From: DASSUC01 sp035649895
GTDB lineage: Bacteria; Actinomycetota; Actinomycetes; Mycobacteriales; Micromonosporaceae
Direction of reading: 5' to 3'
DNA length: 47,611 bases
NCBI GenBank assembly: GCA_035649895.1
Contig: DASRIS010000178.1
Location: forward strand, 1 to 47,611
This document shows positions 24,697-32,402 of the stretch, piece after piece. Each line of letters starts with the position of its first letter. Position 1 is the stretch's first letter. The translations under genes and the position numbers were made by a program. Under the pieces are notes generated by a model. The model was given only the letters and a program-made list of their open reading frames with translations. It was not told the DNA's origin and made no database searches.

Positions 24697-24948
24697 GAGG
24701 TCACCGGTCCAGCGCCCACCGCGGGGACGCGTCTGCCCCGGGGAGGGACGCTTCCGCCAGCCCTCCCGAAGGCACCTCCGCCCGCCTGCTCCATGTCGCC
24801 TCCCAGCTCCGGGTGACCGCCGGTCCCGGCGATCTCCGGTCCGCCAGGGTACTGGCGGGATGCCTGCTGCCGCCTTCCGCGCCGATCATCCCCAACTGCG
24901 CCCCGCCGCCCAGCGGTCGTCGGGCCTGCCGCCTGGCCAGGATGGTCG

Positions 24949-25142
24949 CTAGGCTTGCCGCCGCGCCGCCGCCATGGCCAGCGCCGCAGGGCTGCCCGGA
25001 CCTCCGGGTCGATCGGTGCCTCGTCCACCGCCCGTGACGCCTCGGCCAGCCGATGGACGATCATGGCCTCCACCTCGTCCACCGCCCCGGTCTCGCGGAT
25101 GAGCGCCGCAGCCCGGACGGCTAGTGGGTCCGGTGTGGTCAC
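24949..25142 (-). pseudogene. C-terminal remnant of a polyprenyl (geranylgeranyl) diphosphate synthase
   Basis: From GTG at 25142 the minus strand encodes DPLAVRAAALIRETGAVDEV, then EAMIVHRLAEASRAVDEAPI and DPEVRAALRR. This is the C-terminal helix pair of a trans-polyprenyl synthase (IdsA/CrtE family). After RR the frame breaks. Adding one base near 24983 restores LAMAAARRQA and a stop at 24949, the expected family ending. The catalytic first three quarters, including both DDxxD motifs, are gone. With its carotenoid neighbours this was most likely a crtE gene. A short peptide could still be made (GGGAGC upstream of the GTG) but cannot be an active synthase. Confidence 0.75.
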
Positions 25143-25169
25143 GCACGCTCCCAGCGTAGCTCCGCCTCG

Positions 25170-25267
25170 CGAGTTGCGTCGTTTTATGAGTCGGACCCTC
25201 TCCTCAGCGACCGGCGTTGCCGTTGCCAGCCCAGAGGGGGTAGAAGTTGAGTCGTTACATGAGTTGG
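25170..25267. promoter_or_regulatory. Two 24-bp imperfect direct repeats upstream of the GGPP synthase remnant
   Basis: The segments at 25171-25194 (GAGTTGCGTCGTTTTATGAG..) and 25244-25267 (AAGTTGAGTCGTTACATGAG..) agree at 19 of 24 positions and start 73 bp apart. The first contains CGAGTTGCGTCG, also found exactly in the sigma/DUF4397 intergenic region at 22364. This looks like a repeated regulator or sigma-factor recognition element; the protein that reads it is unknown. The 24697-25287 interval holds nothing else beyond the remnant. Confidence 0.5.
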
Positions 25268-25287
25268 TTGGAGGCCGGCTGGTGTGC

Positions 25288-26061
25288 TCATCCTGCAAGC
25301 TCGACCACGAGCGGGCGGTGGTCGGAGAGCCCCACCGCCGGCGTCTCTACGCGCCGGACGGCCGGCAGTACGCCGCCCCGGCGCCCGGTCAGCACGTGGT
25401 CGAGCTGCACCCGGGGCATTGGCGCGGGGTAGGTCGGGCGCCGGGCCAGCGCCCGCCAGCCTGGGACCAGCGTCACCGCCGCCGCCGGCAGGTTCAGGTC
25501 GCCGAGCAGCACCCGGGGCCCCGGCAGGCGACCCAGCTCACGCAGGACCAGGTGCAGCTGGCGTACGTTCCAGCCAGGCACGAACGACAGGTGGGTCGTG
25601 GCGACGGTGAGCGGGCCGGCCGGCGACTCCACCACCGCGGCGAGGAGCGCCCGCGGCTCGTCGCGCAGCCACCTGAGCCCACCTCCCGGGCCCGGCACGA
25701 AGACCGGTGCCGCCACGGCCGCGGCAGGCAACATGGTGGTGTGCCAGCATCGCACCGGCCAGCGGCTGGCCATGCCGATCCCGTAGCAGGCGGTGCCCGC
25801 CGCGGCGGGCGGCCCGGGCCGGCCGTCGACGCCGGGCGTGCCGTACAGCGTCGCCACGAACCGGTGGTGCGCCGCGCCCATCGCCGCGGCCACCTCTGCG
25901 GTCAGGTCCGCCCCGCCGCTGCGTGGCTGGTGCCGGTCCACCTCCTGCAGGCCCAGTACATCCGGGTCGAGCAGGGCGACCGCCGCGCGCAGCCGCTCGG
26001 CCACCACCCGGCCGTCGTGCAGGGAGCGGCCATGCATGAGGTTGAAGGTGCCCAGCCGCAC
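25288..26061 (-). CDS. Endonuclease/exonuclease/phosphatase (EEP) family protein
   Basis: A 257-aa EEP-fold hydrolase. MRLGTFNLMHG opens it with the metal-binding Asn. GLQEVDRHQPRSGG near residue 38 carries the catalytic Glu. VATTHLSFVPGWN near 158, LLGDLNLP near 190, LDHVLTG near 225 and LSDHRPLVVEL at the end complete the active site. It may cleave nucleic acid, phospholipid or a phosphoester; this cannot be told. The GTG start at 26061 is only 11 bp from the divergent CrtA-like gene, so their promoters must overlap coding DNA. A broken paralogue lies at 31161-31672. Confidence 0.9.
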   Translation of the reverse strand: MRLGTFNLMHGRSLHDGRVVAERLRAAVALLDPDVLGLQEVDRHQPRSGGADLTAEVAAAMGAAHHRFVATLYGTPGVDGRPGPPAAAGTACYGIGMASRWPVRCWHTTMLPAAAVAAPVFVPGPGGGLRWLRDEPRALLAAVVESPAGPLTVATTHLSFVPGWNVRQLHLVLRELGRLPGPRVLLGDLNLPAAAVTLVPGWRALARRPTYPAPMPRVQLDHVLTGRRGGVLPAVRRVETPAVGLSDHRPLVVELAG

Positions 26062-26072
26062 GAGCTGACCGT

Positions 26073-26810
26073 ATGCCAGGTTCCGGTGGGTACGCCGTGC
26101 TGAGCGCAGGGCCGGTCGTCACGTTGCACGTATGGACCGTGCCCGCGCGGGCCGTGCCGTCGCTGCTGGTACGTACCGCCGGGTGGCGGGCCGGCCGCCG
26201 GACGGGCTTCAGCAAGCTACTGGGCACGACCAGGTCGGACCGGTTCGGGCTGCCTGACACCGACCTGCGGCGCTGGGCCCTGCTGGCCTGCTGGGCCGAT
26301 GCCGGGGCGGCAGCGCGGTTCGAGCACTCCGCGCTGGCCGCCGCCTGGCGCCGGGCGGCCAGCCAGCGTTGGCGGGCGCGGCTCCGGCCGCTGGCGGTAC
26401 GCGGCGCCTGGGGCCGGCGTGACCCGTTCAGCGCCCCAGGCCGGGCCGGACCGGGCGGGCCGGGTCCGGGGCAGTTCCGCGGGCCGGTCGTAGTGCTCAC
26501 CCGGGCCCGGCTGCGCTGGCTGCGGGCGCCCGCGTTCTGGCGGGCCGTCCCGGCGGTCGCCGCGGACCTGGCCGGCCGGCCCGGGCTCCGGTTCGCCTTC
26601 GGCATCGGCGAGGCGCCGGTTGGCTGGCAGGGCACGCTCAGTCTCTGGGAGAACGCCGCCGCCGCGCGTGACTTCGCCTACGCCCGGCCCGCACATCTGG
26701 CGGTCATCGCCCGCTCGCAGGACCACCGGTGGTACGCCGAGCAGCTCTTCGCCCGCTTCGGCGTGGTGGCTGCGGACGGCACGGTCGACGGCCGGGACCC
26801 GCTGCGGTGA
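26073..26810 (+). CDS. CrtA-like (spheroidene monooxygenase family) protein
   Basis: A 245-aa protein matching the CrtA/spheroidene monooxygenase-like family: VTLHVWTVPARAVPSLLVRT at the start, VVVLTRARLRWLRAPAFWRA near residue 143, then GIGEAPVGWQGTLSLWENAA near 185 and DHRWYAEQLFARFGVV near the end. CrtA in purple bacteria adds a keto group to acyclic carotenoids; actinomycete homologues have also been treated simply as haem-binding relatives. The family usually begins just before TLHVW, so GTG at 26097 or TTG at 26123 region may be the real start. Its end overlaps cruF (GTGA), making it the first gene of the carotenoid operon. Confidence 0.8.
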   Translation: MPGSGGYAVLSAGPVVTLHVWTVPARAVPSLLVRTAGWRAGRRTGFSKLLGTTRSDRFGLPDTDLRRWALLACWADAGAAARFEHSALAAAWRRAASQRWRARLRPLAVRGAWGRRDPFSAPGRAGPGGPGPGQFRGPVVVLTRARLRWLRAPAFWRAVPAVAADLAGRPGLRFAFGIGEAPVGWQGTLSLWENAAAARDFAYARPAHLAVIARSQDHRWYAEQLFARFGVVAADGTVDGRDPLR

Positions 26811-27703
26811 ACGCCGGCATGCGCGCCGCCTGGGCCCTGGTGGCCCTCGCCATCGGGGTGCAGATCCTCTACCCGGTCACCGCCGGGGCGGCCAGGGACG
26901 TGGTCACCATCGCAACCGTGCTGGCCGGCGTCGCGGCCATGCTCTGGCACGCTGCCCTCACCCGGGGCGCCCGGTGGGCCGGTGCGTTCCTCGCCATCGT
27001 CGCCTGCGGCAGCTTCGCGATGGAGCTGCTCGGCGTGGCGACCGGCTGGCCGTTCGGGGCGTACCACTACGCCGGTGGCCTTGGCCCGCGGGCTGCCGGG
27101 ATACCGCTGCTGGTGCCGCTGGCCTGGACGATGCTGGCGTACCCGGCGTGGCTCGCGGCCGGCTGGCTGGCCCACGCCCGCCCCGCAACGGCCCGGCGCC
27201 CGCCCACCGCCCGCCTCCCGACCACCGCCCGCGTCGTGGCTGCCGCCCGCGTCGTGGCGGTAGCCCATGTCGCCGTCGCGGCCCGCGTCGTGGTCGCGGC
27301 CTGGGCGCTCGCGACCTGGGACCTCTTCCTGGACCCGCAGATGGTCGCCGCCGGCCGGTGGGTCTGGCGCAACCCGGACCCGGCACTGCCCGGCGTGCCC
27401 GGCGTCCCGGTCAGCAACTACCTGGGCTGGCTGGGCCTGTCGCTGGTGCTGATGGCGGCCGTCGCGGTGGTCGACACCCGGCGGCGGGCACCCGCGCCCG
27501 CGCGCGGCTGGCCGGCCGACGCACCGCCGCTCGCCCTCTACCTCTGGACGTACACCGGCTCCCTGGTCGCGCACGCGCTCTTCCTCGACCTGCCGGGCTC
27601 GGCCCGGTGGGGCGGGCTGGCGATGGGCACCGTCGCGGTCCCGCTGGCGGTACGGGTAGCGCGCGCGGCGACCCGGCGCACCGCACGGGTAGGGGTGCCG
27701 TGA
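26807..27703 (+). CDS. cruF: Carotenoid 1',2'-hydratase, CruF family
   Basis: A 298-aa membrane protein of the CruF/bisanhydrobacterioruberin-hydratase family (DUF422). Seven or eight helices are visible. Family motifs are SFAMELLGVATGWPFGAYHY near residue 65, VPLAWTMLAYPAW near 104, TWDLFLDPQMVAAG near 170 and VPVSNYLGWL near 203. CruF adds water across the psi end group of a carotenoid, giving a hydroxyl for later glycosylation. GTG at 26807 overlaps the CrtA-like stop and GTG 27700 follows, so all genes are coupled. A tandem 18-bp repeat (four copies of ARVVAA-like units) enlarges the region before TWDLFLDPQ. Confidence 0.9.
   Translation: MNAGMRAAWALVALAIGVQILYPVTAGAARDVVTIATVLAGVAAMLWHAALTRGARWAGAFLAIVACGSFAMELLGVATGWPFGAYHYAGGLGPRAAGIPLLVPLAWTMLAYPAWLAAGWLAHARPATARRPPTARLPTTARVVAAARVVAVAHVAVAARVVVAAWALATWDLFLDPQMVAAGRWVWRNPDPALPGVPGVPVSNYLGWLGLSLVLMAAVAVVDTRRRAPAPARGWPADAPPLALYLWTYTGSLVAHALFLDLPGSARWGGLAMGTVAVPLAVRVARAATRRTARVGVP
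27227..27298. repeat. 18-bp tandem repeat in cruF
   Basis: Four in-frame units begin with GCCCGCGTCGTGG or a variant (27227, 27245, 27263, 27281), encoding ARVVAA, ARVVAV, AHVAVA and ARVVVA. They follow a similar Arg/Pro/Thr-rich tract and lengthen the loop or helix before the conserved TWDLFLDP motif. Confidence 0.85.
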
Positions 27704-28863
27704 CCAGCCTCGCCAGCGCCGTGGCCGCGGCGGCGTGGACCGGCGCGGCGCTCGCGCTGGCCGGTGCCGTGCACGCCGCGGTGAACGCGGTCCTGCTGCG
27801 CCGCCCACCGGCCGCCCCGCCGCGGCCAGGCCGGCGGGTGTCGGTGCTGCTCCCGGCACGCGACGAGGCGCACCGCGTGGAGCCTTGCCTGCGCGCCCTG
27901 CTGGCCCAGACCGCGCGGCCGGACATGCAGCTGCTGGTGCTCGACGACGAGTCCGTCGATGCGACGCCGGAGCTGGCACGCCAGATCACCGCCGGCCGCC
28001 GCGGCGTCGAGCTGCTGCACGGCGGCCCTCCGCCGCCCGGTTGGCTCGGCAAGCCGTACGCCTGCCAGCAGCTGGCCGACGCGGCCGACCCGCAGGCAGA
28101 CGTCCTGGTGTTCGTCGACGCGGACGTGGTCCTCGCCCCGCACGCCGTCGCCGCGACCGTCGCGCTGCTCGACCGCTACCGGCTCGACCTGGTCTCGCCC
28201 TACCCGCGCCAGCGGGCGCAGACCGTGGCCGAGCGGCTGGTGCAGCCGCTGCTGCAATGGTCATGGCTGACCTTCCTGCCGCTGCGGCTCGCCGAGCGCT
28301 CCGCCCGGCCGTCCCTGTCCGCCGCCAACGGCCAGCTCCTCGCGGTACGCCGGGCGGCGTACCAGCGCGCTGGCGGCCACGCCGCGGTCCGGGGCGAGGT
28401 GCTCGACGACATCGCCCTGCTGCGCGCCGTCAAGCGCACCGGAGGTCGCGGCGGCGTCGCCGACGGCACAGCGCTGGCGCAGTGCCGGATGTACGCCGGC
28501 TGGCGCGAGATCCGGGCCGGCTACGGCAAGTCGCTGTGGGCCGCGTACGGCTCCCCGGCCGGCGCGCTGGCCGTGCTGGGCCTGCTCGCCACGGCGTACC
28601 TGGTGCCGCCGCTCGCCCTGGCCGCCGGCTGCTGGCTGGGCGCGCCGGTGGCGCTGGCTGGCCTCACCGGGTACCTCTGCGGCGTGGCCGGGCGGGTGGT
28701 CGCGGCGTGGCGCACCGGCGCCCGGGTCGCCGACGCGCTGGCCCACCCCCTGTCGGTGGCCGCGCTCTGCCTGCTCACGCTCGGTTCGCTGTGGCGACAC
28801 CGCACCGGCCGGCTGGAGTGGAAGCGGCGGGCGGTGAGCGCCTCGTGGCCCGCGTCGTCGTGA
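27700..28863 (+). CDS. Family 2 glycosyltransferase, CruG-like (carotenoid glycosyltransferase)
   Basis: A 387-aa membrane-bound GT2 enzyme. An N-terminal helix (about 5-28) is followed by the GT-A domain: VSVLLPARDEAHRVEPCLRA near 48, LVLDDESVDATPELA near 80, the nucleotide-sugar DxD motif VFVDADVVL near 133, and EVLDDIALLRAVKRTGG near 230. Two or three C-terminal helices lie at about 285-345. CruG relatives glycosylate the hydroxyl made by CruF. The position, coupled between cruF (GTGA overlap) and a CrtD-like gene (19-bp overlap), supports a carotenoid substrate. The sugar is not known. Confidence 0.85.
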   Translation: MTSLASAVAAAAWTGAALALAGAVHAAVNAVLLRRPPAAPPRPGRRVSVLLPARDEAHRVEPCLRALLAQTARPDMQLLVLDDESVDATPELARQITAGRRGVELLHGGPPPPGWLGKPYACQQLADAADPQADVLVFVDADVVLAPHAVAATVALLDRYRLDLVSPYPRQRAQTVAERLVQPLLQWSWLTFLPLRLAERSARPSLSAANGQLLAVRRAAYQRAGGHAAVRGEVLDDIALLRAVKRTGGRGGVADGTALAQCRMYAGWREIRAGYGKSLWAAYGSPAGALAVLGLLATAYLVPPLALAAGCWLGAPVALAGLTGYLCGVAGRVVAAWRTGARVADALAHPLSVAALCLLTLGSLWRHRTGRLEWKRRAVSASWPASS

Positions 28864-30326
28864 TCGGCGCCGGCGTCGGCGGGCTGGCCGCGGCCGCCCG
28901 GCTCGCCGCGGCCGGCCACGCGGTGACCCTCTGCGAGCAGGCCGGCCGGGTCGGCGGCAAGCTGGGCACGTACGCCCGGGAGGGGTTCCGCTTTGACACC
29001 GGCCCCGCGCTGCTGACGCTGCCCCAGGTCTTCGCCGAGCTCTTCGCGGACACCGGCGAGCCGCTCGACCACGTGCTCGAGCTGGTCCGGGTGGCCCCGG
29101 TGGCGCGGTACCGGTTCGCCGGCGGCACCGAGCTCGACGTGGACGGCATCGAGGAGACAGCCGTCCGGCTCGCCGCCCTCTTCGGCCGGCACGCGCAGCG
29201 GGCCTGGCGGGCCCTGTTCCGCAACGCCGAGGCCGCCTGGCCGGCGGTCTACCGGCAGGTGCTGTCGGCGCCGCCGGCATCGCTGTGGCAGCTCGCCGCG
29301 CAGGCGCCGGCGCTGGGGCCGGTCCTGCGCATGACACCGTGGCGGTCACTGTCCACAGTGGCCGCGCGCCGGTTCGCCGACCCGCGGCTACGGGCCTACC
29401 TCGAGCGGTACGCCACCTACGCCGGCGCCGACCCGCGCCGCGCGTCGGCCATGCTCGCCGTCATCCCGTACCTGGAGCTGGCGTTCGGCGCCTGGCACGT
29501 GCGCGGCGGCCTCTACCGCCTCGCCGAGGCGCTCGCCGCCCGCTGCGTCGCGCTCGGCGTCGACCTGCGGCTGGGGTCCCGGGTGGCCCGGATCGAGGTG
29601 GCCGGCGACCGGGCGACCGGCGTAGGGCTCGACTACGGTGCGGTGCTGCCCGCTGACGTCGTGGTCGCCAACGCCGACGCAGCCGACGTCTACCGCGCCC
29701 TGCTGCCGGCCGGTCCGCGCCACGCCACGCCCGCAGCGGTCCGGCGCGGGCGCCCGTCCCTCGCCGGGTTCGTCCTGCTGCTCGGCCTGCTCGGCCGGAC
29801 CCACCGGCCCGCCCACCACACAGTGCTGTTCCCGCGGCGGTACCACACCGAGTTCGACGCCATCTTCAGCCGGTCGCCCCACCCGCCCGACGACCCGACC
29901 CTGTACGTCTGCTCGCCCGACGACCCGGGCCTGCGACCGGCCGGGCACGAGGGCTGGTTCGTGCTCGTGAACGCGCCGGCACACGGCGCCGGGCCGTACC
30001 ACTTCGACTGGTCGGCGCCGGGCGTCGCGCAACGCTACCGGGACCGGGTCCTCGACCTGCTCGCCGTGCGCGGCCTGCCAGTGCGCCACCGGCTGCTCTT
30101 CTGCGAGGTGCGCACACCCGCCGACCTGGCCCGGGACGCCGCCGCGCCGGGCGGTGCGATCTACGGGACGGTGCCTACCGGGCCGTGGGCCGGCCTGTCC
30201 CGGCCGTCTAACCGGTCGCCGCTGCCGAACCTGTTCCTGGTCGGCGGCTCGGTCCATCCTGGCGGCGGGCTACCCCTGGTGGCGCTCTCCGCCAAGATCG
30301 TCACCGATCTCATCGGCCCCGCCTGA
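28845..30326 (+). CDS. Phytoene desaturase-family FAD enzyme, likely carotenoid 3',4'-desaturase (CrtD-like)
   Basis: A 493-aa CrtI-type flavoenzyme. The N-terminus VVVIGAGVGGLAAAARLAAA is the dinucleotide fold, followed by GGKLGTYAREGFRFDTGPAL. The C-terminus NLFLVGGSVHPGGGLPLVAL is the FAD-binding signature of carotenoid desaturases. Length and motifs fit both CrtI and CrtD; company with cruF and a glycosyltransferase favours CrtD, which desaturates next to the hydrated end. GTG at 28845 lies within the end of the glycosyltransferase gene. The 3' end overlaps the convergent CDP-alcohol transferase gene by 57 bp. Confidence 0.88.
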   Translation: MARVVVIGAGVGGLAAAARLAAAGHAVTLCEQAGRVGGKLGTYAREGFRFDTGPALLTLPQVFAELFADTGEPLDHVLELVRVAPVARYRFAGGTELDVDGIEETAVRLAALFGRHAQRAWRALFRNAEAAWPAVYRQVLSAPPASLWQLAAQAPALGPVLRMTPWRSLSTVAARRFADPRLRAYLERYATYAGADPRRASAMLAVIPYLELAFGAWHVRGGLYRLAEALAARCVALGVDLRLGSRVARIEVAGDRATGVGLDYGAVLPADVVVANADAADVYRALLPAGPRHATPAAVRRGRPSLAGFVLLLGLLGRTHRPAHHTVLFPRRYHTEFDAIFSRSPHPPDDPTLYVCSPDDPGLRPAGHEGWFVLVNAPAHGAGPYHFDWSAPGVAQRYRDRVLDLLAVRGLPVRHRLLFCEVRTPADLARDAAAPGGAIYGTVPTGPWAGLSRPSNRSPLPNLFLVGGSVHPGGGLPLVALSAKIVTDLIGPA

Positions 30327-31052
30327 CGCAGCATCTCGTGCCGCCGCGCCCCCTGGCGCCGCGCCCCCTGCCGCCGCGCCTTCCGGGAGCGTCTGCGCGG
30401 AGCCCTTGGCGAGGGCGCGCGCCAGCCAGGCGGTGAGCTGGGCCAAGCCGGCCAGGCCGAGCAGTCCGCCGACGGCCGCCCCGATGGCCGGGCCCACGGC
30501 CCCCAGCGGCCAGGCGGCGAGCAGGCCAGCCACGGCGGCGACCACCCGGGTCGGCCGCTCGGCGACGGTGACCGGCCCGATCCCCGCCACCCCGACCGCG
30601 CCCGCGCGCGCCCGCAGGTACTCGTGCAGCCAGCCGACCCCGGTCGCACCCGCCGCCAGCCATCCCGGCGCTCCGGCCGCCCACAGCGCAGCCCCGAGAG
30701 CGGCCTCGGCCAGCCGGTCCGCGACCGAGTCCAGGACCGCACCGGCGCGCGAGGCGCGGCCGGCCAGCACCGCCACCGCGCCGTCCAGGCCGTCCGCCAC
30801 GGCGCTCCCCACCACGAGCACGGCGGCCAGCGCCGTCCACGCGCCACCCTGGTACGCAACCGGCGCGGCAAGAACCGCGAGCCCGAGAGCGGCGATGGTC
30901 ACCGTGTTCGGGGCGACCCGCCGCTGGGCGAGCCAGGCCGCCAGCGGGTGGATCGCGGCGAGCCAGGCCCGGACGGCTCCGGCCGGCCGGTGCCCGCCGT
31001 GCAGTCGCGACCAGCCGGCGAGGTGGCCGACCCGCTCCTCATCACCGGTCAT
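30270..31052 (-). CDS. CDP-alcohol phosphatidyltransferase family membrane protein
   Basis: A 260-aa membrane protein. The CDP-alcohol motif is clear near residue 90: DGLDG, then a Gly followed by D-x3-D (GAVLDSVAD) at the right spacing; the usual Arg of DGxxAR is Val. Five or six helices follow. The family moves a phosphoalcohol from a CDP-linked donor or lipid to an acceptor in phospholipid synthesis; the Arg change may mean a divergent reaction. The ATG at 31052 was chosen because the conserved part starts soon after; the frame is open to 31271. The Ala/Gly-rich C-terminus is antisense to the end of the CrtD-like gene and contains a 15-bp repeat. Confidence 0.82.
   Translation of the reverse strand: MTGDEERVGHLAGWSRLHGGHRPAGAVRAWLAAIHPLAAWLAQRRVAPNTVTIAALGLAVLAAPVAYQGGAWTALAAVLVVGSAVADGLDGAVAVLAGRASRAGAVLDSVADRLAEAALGAALWAAGAPGWLAAGATGVGWLHEYLRARAGAVGVAGIGPVTVAERPTRVVAAVAGLLAAWPLGAVGPAIGAAVGGLLGLAGLAQLTAWLARALAKGSAQTLPEGAAAGGAAPGGAAARDAASGGADEIGDDLGGERHQG
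30341..30385. repeat. 15-bp tandem repeat at the crtD-like / CDP-alcohol transferase 3' overlap
   Basis: Three units, TGCCGCCGCGCCCCC, TGGCGCCGCGCCCCC and TGCCGCCGCGCCTTC, lie 15 bp after the CrtD-like stop codon. They encode the Gly/Ala-rich tail of the opposing gene. Confidence 0.75.
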
Positions 31053-31160
31053 TGACCTCAAGGCTACGGCTGCCGTCGTATGCATTAGTTGAAGCAGTCC
31101 GCCGTGGGCTTGGAGGGTCGAGCTGCGCCGGCTGTATCGCGTCGCGCTGGAGGAGATGCC

Positions 31161-31672
31161 GTGACTGGTACGCCGTTCAGAGTCGCCACGTGGAACATCC
31201 TCGGCCGCCGGGTGGCGGGGACCCACGAGGTGGCGAGGGCAGGAGCGGTACGTTCCGTCATCGACCGGCACCCGGTAGACGTGCTCTGCCTGCAGGCTGC
31301 GCGGTCCAAGCCCCTGACGGCCGCGAGATCCAGGTCTACTCGCTGCATCTGTTTCCGTTCCATGAGTTCGGTGTCGCAGACAGTGACCACATCGTTGAGG
31401 CGATGTGGTCGGAGTTCTGGAGCTACGCCGACAAGCTAGTGGATACCGGAGAGCTGATCCTGGCCGGCGATTTCAACCAGGTAAGCAGGGAAGGCGCGGC
31501 CCGCAGATGGAGCCGCAACAAGTGGCAGTTTCTTCTCAACGGCCTGGTAACCACATCGTTCGGCCTCTCTCTCGACGAGACCGCGCTGAGCTGGTCACCG
31601 GTGTCTTCCGACGCCCGGTTGGTGCCCACCTTCTCAGATCACCATCTGGCCATCGCTGACGTCCGGCTCTGA
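31161..31672 (+). pseudogene. Broken EEP-family nuclease/phosphatase gene
   Basis: GTG at 31161, after GGAGGAG, begins TGTPFRVATWNILGRRVAGT and reaches DVLCLQ, the start of an EEP hydrolase. Near 31290-31310 homology jumps to another frame, giving GREIQVYSLHLFPFHEFG, LILAGDFNQVSREG and TFSDHHLAIADVRL to the stop at 31672. The catalytic Glu motif (LQE) and about 60-90 middle residues are missing. The original frame ends early at 31437. A deletion with frameshift has inactivated the gene. It is not a close copy of the intact EEP gene at 25288. Confidence 0.8.
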
Positions 31673-31699
31673 CCAACCCGCCCCCGGTACGGTCTTGCG

Positions 31700-32317
31700 A
31701 TGCGCCGTTCCCCCGTCCTGCTGGCGATGCTCGCCGCTGTGCTGGTCGTGCTGGCCTGGTCGGCGGTGCGGCCCTACCGGCTTGAGACCTGGTTCTTCGA
31801 GACGGTCTGGGTGGTCGCCGGCCTCGCGGTCGTCCTGGCGGCGTGGCGGCGGTTCCCGCTCACCACGCTGTTGTGCGCGGTGCTCGCGCTGCACGCGGTC
31901 GTCCTGGCCTACGGCGGCCACTACACCTACGCCCGCGCCCCGCTCGGCAGCTGGGCGCAGGACGCGTTCGGCCTGGCCCGCAACCCGTACGACCGGCTGG
32001 GGCACCTCATGCAGGGCTTCGGCCCGGCGATCGCGGCCCGGGAGGTCCTGTGGCGGACGTCGCCGCTGCGGGGCAGCGGGTGGCTCGCCCCGCTGACGGT
32101 CGCCGCCTGCCTGGCCCTCAGCGCCTTCTGGGAGCTGCTGGAGTGGTGCGGGGCCTACCTGGCGGCCGGCGGCGACCCGGCCTTCCTCGGCGCGCAGGGC
32201 GACCCGTGGGACACCCAGTGGGACATGGCATTGGCCCTGGTCGGGTCGCTCGCCGCGCTCACCATGCTGAGCCGGTGGCATGACCGGCAGCTGGCAGCCT
32301 CGTTCGGGCCGGTGTAG
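31700..32317 (+). CDS. DUF2238 (YjdF-like) membrane protein
   Basis: A 205-aa protein with five or six membrane helices. Family motifs are GGHYTYARAPLG near residue 72, NPYDRLGHLMQGFGPAI near 95, ALSAFWELLEW near 140 and GDPWDTQWDMALALVGS near 170, all typical of DUF2238/YjdF. The conserved His, Asp and Glu in membrane-near loops suggest an enzyme or transporter of unknown substrate. ATG at 31700. A bidirectional terminator follows the gene. Confidence 0.88.
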   Translation: MRRSPVLLAMLAAVLVVLAWSAVRPYRLETWFFETVWVVAGLAVVLAAWRRFPLTTLLCAVLALHAVVLAYGGHYTYARAPLGSWAQDAFGLARNPYDRLGHLMQGFGPAIAAREVLWRTSPLRGSGWLAPLTVAACLALSAFWELLEWCGAYLAAGGDPAFLGAQGDPWDTQWDMALALVGSLAALTMLSRWHDRQLAASFGPV

Positions 32318-32327
32318 CCGGAAAGCG

Positions 32328-32367
32328 GCGGCTGCGGCATTCCGTCTCTTCGAAAAGCCGCAGCCGC
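32328..32367. terminator. Bidirectional hairpin terminator
   Basis: GCGGCTGCGGC (32328-32338) pairs perfectly with GCCGCAGCCGC (32357-32367). TCTTTC follows on the plus side and GCTTTCC on the minus side. It lies between the converging DUF2238 and DUF2188 genes and can serve both. Confidence 0.8.
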
Positions 32368-32402
32368 TCTTTCAGCTTCCACCCTCTCGGGGGTACGGAT
32401 CT

